Below are positions 58,958-64,000 of a stretch of DNA of 64,000 bases, in pieces. Made by a program: the position numbers and the translations under genes. Position 1 is the first letter of the stretch, and each line of letters opens with the position of its first letter. The stretch comes from Peterkaempfera podocarpi (GTDB lineage: Bacteria; Actinomycetota; Actinomycetes; Streptomycetales; Streptomycetaceae): NCBI RefSeq assembly GCF_042466665.1, contig NZ_CP162102.1, forward strand, positions 5,828,001-5,892,000. Direction: 5' to 3'. The notes beneath the pieces were generated by a model. It saw nothing but the letters and a program-made list of their open reading frames with translations, was not told the DNA's origin and ran no database searches.

Positions 58958-59043
58958 GACCCCCGCGTTACTGCCGCAGGTACGACGGCCTCAGTGCGGC
59001 ATCCGCCCAGCTGTGAGGCCTCTCACCAGGCCGTTCCCCGGCT

Positions 59044-59093
59044 GTGAGCTACGGGAAACTGCTGTTGACCACCGCGCAACCACGGGGTAACAC
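59044..59093 (+). promoter_or_regulatory. Promoter and GlnR-like half-sites before the chelatase gene
   Basis: TTGACC (59065-59070) and TAACAC (59088-59093) with a 17-bp spacer form a reasonable promoter. Overlapping the -35 are GTGAG (59044) and GAAAC (59055), exactly 6 nt apart, then TGACC (59066) and CAACC (59077) at the same 11-bp step. The first pair matches gTnAC-n6-GaAAC with one mismatch; the second pair is weak. Confidence 0.45.
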
Positions 59094-59113
59094 CCGCCGG
59101 GGAGGCTGGGCGC

Positions 59114-59950
59114 ATGACGCAGCCCCTGTGGAACTCCAGCGCCTCGGAACTGCTGTCCGAGATCGCCACCCGGTTCTCCACCGGGCTCTCCGCACACCGC
59201 ACCGGCCCCGCGGCGGCCGCCCGGCGGCCCCCGGCGCTGGTCGCCGTCGCCCACGGCTCCCGCGACCCGGCCGCCCGCATCGAGATCCGCCGGCTGCTCG
59301 ACCTGGTCCGGGCGCTGCGGCCCGGCCTTCCCGTGCACCTCGCCCACCTGGGCCTCAACGACCCTCTGCTGCCCCACGTCCTCGACCGGCTCACCGGGCG
59401 GGCCGTCCTGGTGCCCCTGCTGCTGGGACGCGGCCACCACGTCCGGGTGGACATCCCCCGGGCCCTCGCCGACGCCCCGCACCTGGACGCGGTCGTGGCC
59501 GCCCCGCTCGGCCCGCATCCGCTGCTCACCCAGGTCCTCCACGCCCGTCTCACCGAGGCCGGCTGGGACGCCGCGGGCGGCGACGCCGTGGTGCTGGCCG
59601 CCGCCGGCTCCCGCGACCCCGCCTCCGCGGCCGACACCGAGGCCCAGGCCCGGCTGCTGGCCGCCCGCCTCGGCGTCCCCGTACTCCCCGGCTACGTCGC
59701 GGCGGCCGGCCCCACCGTCGCCGAGGCCGTGGCCGCGCTCACCGCCCGCGGCCACCGCCGTGTCGCCGTCTCCGGCTACTTCACCGCCCCCGGCGACTTC
59801 GCCCGCCTGGCCGCCGCGGCCGGCCCCTGGCGCACCGCCGCGCCCCTCGGCCGGCACCCCGACCTGGCCCGGCTGGTCCTCGCCCGCTACGACCACGCTG
59901 CCGGGCTCACCGAAGCAGCCGTCACCGGGACGCAGGCCATGGCATCCTGA
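59114..59950 (+). CDS. CbiX-type sirohydrochlorin chelatase-like protein
   Basis: 278 residues with two CbiX/CbiK-like halves. The first half has VAVAHGSRDPAARIEIRRLL and LVPLLLGRGHHVRVDIP, with the metal-site histidines in AHGSRDP and GHHV. The second half repeats the pattern (VVLAAAGSRDPASAADTEAQA, then GYFTAPGDF) but lacks the histidines, so only the first half is likely active. CbiX/SirB insert iron or cobalt into sirohydrochlorin to make sirohaem or a cobalamin precursor. Proximity (5 kb) to nirB and the GlnR-like pattern suggest sirohaem synthesis. Start ATG 59114 follows GGGGAGG. Confidence 0.75.
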   Translation: MTQPLWNSSASELLSEIATRFSTGLSAHRTGPAAAARRPPALVAVAHGSRDPAARIEIRRLLDLVRALRPGLPVHLAHLGLNDPLLPHVLDRLTGRAVLVPLLLGRGHHVRVDIPRALADAPHLDAVVAAPLGPHPLLTQVLHARLTEAGWDAAGGDAVVLAAAGSRDPASAADTEAQARLLAARLGVPVLPGYVAAAGPTVAEAVAALTARGHRRVAVSGYFTAPGDFARLAAAAGPWRTAAPLGRHPDLARLVLARYDHAAGLTEAAVTGTQAMAS

Positions 59951-59956
59951 CCGCTC

Positions 59957-60364
59957 GTGGACATACCCGACGGCCGAACCGCCTCCGCCCTGCGCTTCCT
60001 CACCGAACTGGCGGCCTGGGCAGCCACCCCCTGGGCCCTTGCCCCCCACTCGGTGCCGCTGGCCGTCGCCTCCGTGGTCCTCCTGATCGGCCTGCCGACC
60101 GTCTTCGCCACCCCCGGCGACAAGAAGCAGGTGATGGTCGCCGTCCCGGGCCCGGTCACCATCGCGCTGGTGCTGCTCCAGCTCGCCGCCGCAGTCGCCG
60201 CCTCCTGGGCCGCCTGGCCGGCCTGGCTCGCGGTGCCGGTCACCCTGCTCGCCGCCGGCTGCCTGGTCCTGGAGCAGCCCCGCTGGCGCGCGCTGGCCGG
60301 TGCCGGCGCGGGCCGGTACGGGGCGGACGGTACGACGGCGAGGGAGCAGACCAAGGCCCCGTGA
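59957..60364 (+). CDS. Small integral membrane protein, unknown
   Basis: 135 residues with about four hydrophobic segments (SVPLAVASVVLLIGLPTVFA, VTIALVLLQLAAAVAASWAAW, then WLAVPVTLLAAGCLVLE). The N-terminus ALRFLTELAAWAATPWALAP resembles DUF2568/YrdB-like proteins, so it may be a distant relative of the gene at 5.8 kb. It starts from GTG 59957, 6 bp after the chelatase stop, and is probably co-transcribed. No function assigned. Confidence 0.6.
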   Translation: MDIPDGRTASALRFLTELAAWAATPWALAPHSVPLAVASVVLLIGLPTVFATPGDKKQVMVAVPGPVTIALVLLQLAAAVAASWAAWPAWLAVPVTLLAAGCLVLEQPRWRALAGAGAGRYGADGTTAREQTKAP

Positions 60365-60397
60365 GAGGCCGGGCCCCAACCCCCTACGGCGTGCGCA

Positions 60398-60811
60398 TCA
60401 CCAGGGGAGGCCTGGACGGGGGCCGAACACGGCGGCGGAGATGAAGAGGTCACCGCCGGTGATCTGGCCGACCGTCGCGCTGCCGCCGGGGTTGATGGTG
60501 ACAGCGCCCGCCGAGAGGGTGATGGGGACGTTGGTGCCGTTGTCCACGGTGGTGACGGTGTTCAGCGCGATGCCGCTGTCGAACGGGTTCCGGCTGAGGG
60601 CTGCCCCCTGGATGACGACGTCCGCGAGAGGTGGTGTCCGGTGGATGGTCACAATCCCGGTGATGACCGCGTCCCGGTGGGCCTCCGGTACGGCCCCCTG
60701 GACCGCGCCACCAAGGTTCGGAGCGGCGTGGGCCGGGGACAGGCCGAGCAGCGCGGCGCCGCAGGCGACCGCTGTGGCGAGCATGACGGCGCGGGCGGAT
60801 ATGAGACGCAT
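60398..60811 (-). CDS. Small secreted protein, unknown
   Basis: 137 residues. Signal peptide ISARAVMLATAVACGAALLG to the predicted AHA-AP cleavage near residue 29. The mature part is Gly/Val/Thr-rich with VQGAVPEAHRDAVITGIVTI and TVTTVDNGTNVPITLSAG; regular hydrophobic residues suggest beta strands. There is no membrane or sorting signal and no cysteine after the signal peptide. I do not recognise a family. ATG 60811 has GGAGGA 9 nt upstream. It converges with the membrane gene above. Confidence 0.6.
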   Translation of the reverse strand: MRLISARAVMLATAVACGAALLGLSPAHAAPNLGGAVQGAVPEAHRDAVITGIVTIHRTPPLADVVIQGAALSRNPFDSGIALNTVTTVDNGTNVPITLSAGAVTINPGGSATVGQITGGDLFISAAVFGPRPGLPW

Positions 60812-61165
60812 CGGGTTCCTCCATGGTGCTGGTTACGTGGTGGCGAGGAGCAGAAGCGGCCCCGCTGACACCCCGACAGGGATCAGGTGCGGCCGCCCAG
60901 GAACCCACGCAACGTCATGTGTTCGGGTGTCGCAAGCGGTGTCGGCCGTAACGGGTGCGCGAGGCAGGAGATGTCACCGGTACGGGCCTACCGCGTCCGC
61001 TCCGGCACGCCCTCCCGGACCCCTCTGCGTACGGCCGGCTCCCCGCACTCTCCGCTGCCCCCCGACATCGGCGGCGCGGCGGGCGGCCCGTGTTCGGACA
61101 GCAGCTCCCCTTCCGTTGCGCGGCGGGTGCCCGGTTGACACAGGGCGGGCGTACCGTGCGGGTAT
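60812..61165. other. Intergenic region between the secreted protein and dgt
   Basis: 354 bp between divergent genes. A good -35 element TTGACA lies at 61135-61140, but the best -10 candidate TACCGT follows after only 11 nt, so the promoter is not certain. No gene, tRNA or hairpin seen. Confidence 0.45.
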
Positions 61166-62482
61166 ATGAATGAGACCGACCAGGCCGCCGCTGTCCCGGC
61201 AGGTGTCAACGGGGCGGCGGCATACGATCCCGCCGCCGTGGCACGGTGGGTGCCCGAGCCCGACAAGAGGCCGGGGCGCACCGCCTTCGAACGTGACCGG
61301 GCGCGGGTGCTGCACTCGGCGGCGCTGCGGCGGCTCGCCGGTACCACACAGGTCGTGGCGCCGATGCTCAGCGACTTCCCGCGGACCAGGCTGACCCACT
61401 CGCTGGAGTGCGCCCAGGTCGGCCGGGAGCTGGGGGCGGCGCTGGGGTGCGATCCGGACCTGGTGGAGGTGGCGTGCCTGGCGCACGACCTGGGGCATCC
61501 ACCCTTCGGCCACACCGGGGAGGCGGCGCTGGACACGGCGGCCGAATCGTGCGGCGGCTTCGAGGGCAACGCCCAGTCGCTGCGGATCCTCACCCGGCTG
61601 GAGCCCAAGCGCTTCGCCCCGCAGACCGACGACGCCGCCCGGCTGGCGCCCTGGCCGGGCCGCAGTGTGGGGCTGAACCTCACCCGCGCCGCGCTGGACG
61701 CGGCCACCAAGTACCCCTGGGCGCGGGGGCAGCACCCCACCGACCCCTCGTCGCCCAAGTACGGCGTCTATGCGGAGGACCTGGCGGTCTTCCGCTGGAT
61801 GCGGGCGGCGGCGCCGCCCGGACGGCGCTGCTTCGAGGCGACGGTGATGGACTGGTCCGACGACGTCGCCTACTCCGTGCACGACCTGGAGGACGGGCTG
61901 CACGCCGGCCATGTCGATCCGGCGGCGCTGCACAGCCCCACCGAGCGGGCGGAGCTGTTCCGGGTGGCCGCGCGCTATGCGCAGGCGGCGGAGGAGGAGT
62001 TCGCCGAGGCGCTGGACCGCCTGCTGGCCCAGGAGTGGTGGCCGCGCTCCTACGACGGCTCGGCCCGTGACCGGGCCGGGCTGAAGGACGCCACCAGCCA
62101 GCTGATCGGCCGGTTCTGCCTGGCGGCGGAGCGGGCGACCCGCGAGCGCCACGGGCCGGGCCGGCTGACCCGCTACCGGGCAGAGCTGGTGGTGCCGCAG
62201 CCCACCAGGGTGGAGTGCGCGGTGCTGAAGGCCGTCGCGGTCCGCTATGTGATGCAGCGGGCGGAGCAGGCCGAGCTGCGCTCACGGCAGCGGGTGGTGA
62301 TCGCCGAACTGGCCGAGGTGCTGGTGCGGGATGCACCGCGCGGACTCGACCCCGTCTTCCGTGCCCTGTTCGAGGAGGCGGAGGACGACCGCTCCCGGCT
62401 GCGTGCGGTGGTGGACCAGATCGCCTCCCTCACCGACGCCTCCGCGCTGGCCCTGCACCGGGTGCTGGTGCAGGAGGGGTGA
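61166..62482 (+). CDS. dgt: Deoxyguanosinetriphosphate triphosphohydrolase
   Basis: 438 residues. HD-domain enzyme that hydrolyses dGTP to deoxyguanosine and triphosphate, controlling dNTP pools. The HD core shows RLTHSLECAQVGRELG and CLAHDLGHPPFGHTGEAAL, the DWSDDVAYSVHDLED metal segment and ALDAATKYPW. The dgt-dnaG neighbourhood is conserved in actinobacteria. Start ATG 61166 lacks a clear Shine-Dalgarno sequence; TTGACA lies 25 bp upstream, so a short or absent leader is possible. Confidence 0.9.
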   Translation: MNETDQAAAVPAGVNGAAAYDPAAVARWVPEPDKRPGRTAFERDRARVLHSAALRRLAGTTQVVAPMLSDFPRTRLTHSLECAQVGRELGAALGCDPDLVEVACLAHDLGHPPFGHTGEAALDTAAESCGGFEGNAQSLRILTRLEPKRFAPQTDDAARLAPWPGRSVGLNLTRAALDAATKYPWARGQHPTDPSSPKYGVYAEDLAVFRWMRAAAPPGRRCFEATVMDWSDDVAYSVHDLEDGLHAGHVDPAALHSPTERAELFRVAARYAQAAEEEFAEALDRLLAQEWWPRSYDGSARDRAGLKDATSQLIGRFCLAAERATRERHGPGRLTRYRAELVVPQPTRVECAVLKAVAVRYVMQRAEQAELRSRQRVVIAELAEVLVRDAPRGLDPVFRALFEEAEDDRSRLRAVVDQIASLTDASALALHRVLVQEG

Positions 62483-62654
62483 TGATCCGGCCGGGTTGGC
62501 GCAGCGCTCTTCACTTGGGCGTGCGCATGGGGGACGCTCGACCGCAGCGGACGGCCGGATCGGCCGGGGTCACCGACCCCGCCGCGCAGTAACCTGGCAC
62601 TCACGGTGCGTAGCGACCGGTGTATGGCCGGCCGCGGAACAGGAGAGAGCGGAC

Positions 62655-63920
62655 GTGGTGGACAGCAACGAGACCCATGTCATCGTGGGCGCCGGCCTGG
62701 CCGGGGCCAAGGCCGCCGAGACGCTGCGGGACGAGGGTTTCACCGGGCGGGTGATACTGCTCGGCGACGAGCGGGAGAAGCCGTACGAGCGGCCGGGACT
62801 CTCCAAGGGCTACCTCACCGGTGCGGAGCAGGCCGACGCGCTCCAGGTCCACGACCCGGCCTGGTACACGGCGCACGAAGTGGAGCTGCATCTGGGCCAG
62901 CCGGTCACCGAGCTGGACCGGGAGGCCAAGGAGGTACGGCTGGGCGACGGCACCGCGATCCGCTACCAGAAGCTGCTGCTGACCACCGGCTCCTCGCCGC
63001 GCCCCCTGCGGGTGCCCGGCGCCGACCTGGCGGGGGTGCACTATCTGCGCCGGCTGCCGCACGCCGAGCGGCTGCGGCAGGTGCTGCAGACCCTGGGGCG
63101 GGAGAACGGCCGGCTGCTGATCGTGGGCGCCGGCTGGATCGGGATGGAGGTCGCGGCGGCGGCCCGGGGCTACGGCGCCGAGGTGACCGTGGTGGAGCCG
63201 CAGCCGACCCCGCTGCACGGTGTGCTCGGACCGGAGCTCGGCGGGTTCTTCGCCGATCTGCACCGTGAGCACGGCGTCTCCCTGGAGCTCGGTGCCTCGG
63301 TGACCGAGGTGCTGGGCCAGGACGGCATGGTGCTCGCCGCCCTCACCGACACCGGTGAGGAACTGCCCGCCCACGCCATGCTGATCGGCATCGGCGCAGC
63401 CCCCGACATCGCGCTCGCCGAGGCCGCCGGGCTGGAGATCGCCCCCCGCGAGGAGGGCGGCGGTGTGGCGGTGGACGCCTCGCTGCGCACCTCGGACCCG
63501 GATGTCTTCGCGGCCGGCGACCTGGCCTCCGCGTACCACCCGCTCTTCGAGCGGCGGCTGCGGGTGGAGCACTGGGCCAACGCCCTCAACGGCGGCCCGG
63601 CCGCCGCGCGCGCGATGCTCGGCCAGGACGTGGTCTACGACCGGGTGCCGTACTTCTTCAGCGACCAGTACGACCTGGGGATGGAGTACTCGGGCTTCGC
63701 CGCGCCCGGGGAGTACGCCCAGGTGGTGATCCGCGGCGATGCCGCCAAGCGCGAGTTCATCGCCTTCTGGCTGGACGCGCAGAGCCGGGTGCTGGCGGGG
63801 ATGAACGTCAATGTCTGGGACGTCACCGGCCCGATCCAGCAGCTGGTGCGCTCCCGGCGGCCGGTCGACCCGGAGCGGTTGTCGGACCCCACCGTCCCGC
63901 TGGACGCGCTGCTGCCCTGA
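62655..63920 (+). CDS. NAD(P)/FAD-dependent oxidoreductase (ferredoxin/rubredoxin reductase type)
   Basis: 421 residues. FAD-binding start HVIVGAGLAGAKAAETLRDEG, the KPYERPGLSKGYLTG segment, NAD-binding LLIVGAGWIGMEVAAAARG and FAD-ribityl motif VFAAGDLASAYHP. The C-terminal reductase domain contains EHWANALNGGPAAARAMLG, which places it with putidaredoxin/rhodocoxin-type reductases. The partner ferredoxin and P450 are not encoded in the window. GTG 62655 is chosen with GGAG 9 nt upstream; GTG 62658 is the alternative. It sits between dgt and dnaG in the conserved order. Confidence 0.9.
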   Translation: MVDSNETHVIVGAGLAGAKAAETLRDEGFTGRVILLGDEREKPYERPGLSKGYLTGAEQADALQVHDPAWYTAHEVELHLGQPVTELDREAKEVRLGDGTAIRYQKLLLTTGSSPRPLRVPGADLAGVHYLRRLPHAERLRQVLQTLGRENGRLLIVGAGWIGMEVAAAARGYGAEVTVVEPQPTPLHGVLGPELGGFFADLHREHGVSLELGASVTEVLGQDGMVLAALTDTGEELPAHAMLIGIGAAPDIALAEAAGLEIAPREEGGGVAVDASLRTSDPDVFAAGDLASAYHPLFERRLRVEHWANALNGGPAAARAMLGQDVVYDRVPYFFSDQYDLGMEYSGFAAPGEYAQVVIRGDAAKREFIAFWLDAQSRVLAGMNVNVWDVTGPIQQLVRSRRPVDPERLSDPTVPLDALLP

Positions 63921-63949
63921 GCCCGGCGGGGCATGTCCCCGCACCGCCG

Positions 63950-63962
63950 TAGACTTCGTGCG
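63950..63962 (+). promoter_or_regulatory. -10 element for leaderless dnaG transcript
   Basis: TAGACT at 63950-63955 is followed by 6 nt and the GTG at 63962, with no Shine-Dalgarno sequence. Confidence 0.55.
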
Positions 63963-64000
63963 TGGCAGGCAGGATCAGGGACGAGGACGTACAGGCGGTG
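63962..64000 (+). CDS. dnaG: DNA primase DnaG, first codons
   Basis: Only 13 codons are visible, reading MAGRIRDEDVQAV with GTG as start. This is the known actinobacterial DnaG N-terminus (MAGRI followed by an acidic pair and V-x-A-V). Placement after dgt and the reductase matches the conserved order. The gene runs off the right edge. Confidence 0.8.
   Translation, partial: MAGRIRDEDVQAV

Noticed and set aside
1..64000. CRISPR arrays, insertion sequences, tRNA or rRNA genes
   Set aside because: No regularly spaced repeats of 25-40 bp with spacers, no transposase, and no tRNA or rRNA segment were found by reading.

Overview
The window is a very GC-rich actinobacterial chromosome segment. Its gene order (htpX, hrcA-dnaJ2-rsmE, HIT-rnz-phoH-ybeY-CNNM-era, leuA, recO-uppS, zur/znu-glyS, dusB-ppdK, nir genes, dgt, dnaG) is the conserved core order of Streptomyces and its relatives, so the source is a member of the Streptomycetaceae. 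Streptomyces, Kitasatospora and Streptacidiphilus cannot be told apart from this window. There is no rRNA, tRNA, CRISPR array, insertion sequence or prophage that I can recognise. The window is ordinary core chromosome with small accessory insertions.

Layout. 1-2.6 kb: end of a Uma2-type gene, DUF3097, pspAB and htpX (membrane/envelope stress). 2.8-6.2 kb: CIRCE-controlled hrcA, dnaJ2, rsmE and a small membrane protein. 6.3-9.6 kb: a tricorn protease homologue with a leaderless start. 9.8-16.4 kb: HIT, rnz, phoH, ybeY, CNNM protein, a cytidine-deaminase-like protein without catalytic residues, two small membrane proteins and era. 16.4-17.8 kb: an M4 metalloprotease with its emfourin-type inhibitor. 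18-20 kb: leucine attenuator (leader peptide with four Leu codons in a row) and leuA. 20.2-22.7 kb: TerB-like protein, recO, uppS. 22.75-27.5 kb: a zinc-uptake operon znuA-znuC-znuB-zur behind two adjacent Zur boxes, divergent from glyS. 27.6-31.9 kb: accessory block with a coiled-coil/alpha-solenoid protein, a three-gene type VII secretion-like cassette and a NADAR protein. 32-39 kb: dusB, ppdK and a HelD/HelR-like RNA polymerase recycling ATPase. 39-43.3 kb: a CseABC-like lipoprotein/two-component operon and a class F sortase with a surface-protein-like partner. 43.4-51.2 kb: F420-type oxidoreductase with divergent TetR regulator, methyltransferase, MOSC, GNAT, PAC2, SGNH lipoprotein and M48 protease. 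51.3-60.4 kb: nirBD behind a GlnR-like box, an ABC exporter, a diaminopimelate decarboxylase and a CbiX-like chelatase. 60.4-64 kb: a secreted protein, dgt, an FAD reductase and the first codons of dnaG.

How genes work together. Nitrite reductase needs sirohaem and the window also holds a CbiX-like chelatase; both have GlnR-like spacing patterns upstream. The znu/zur operon regulates itself through zinc. The M4 protease and its inhibitor form a bicistron. The lipoprotein, response regulator and kinase overlap by 4 nt each and must be co-translated.

Two window-wide patterns stand out. (1) Six genes (hrcA, a DUF2568-like gene, era, leuA, a TerB-like gene, an SGNH lipoprotein gene) each carry one reading-frame break. 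Restoring one base (two in leuA) gives family-length proteins, so these are probably consensus errors rather than real mutations. (2) At least eight genes start 6-7 nt after a -10-like hexamer and have no Shine-Dalgarno sequence, which points to leaderless transcripts and helped choose start codons.
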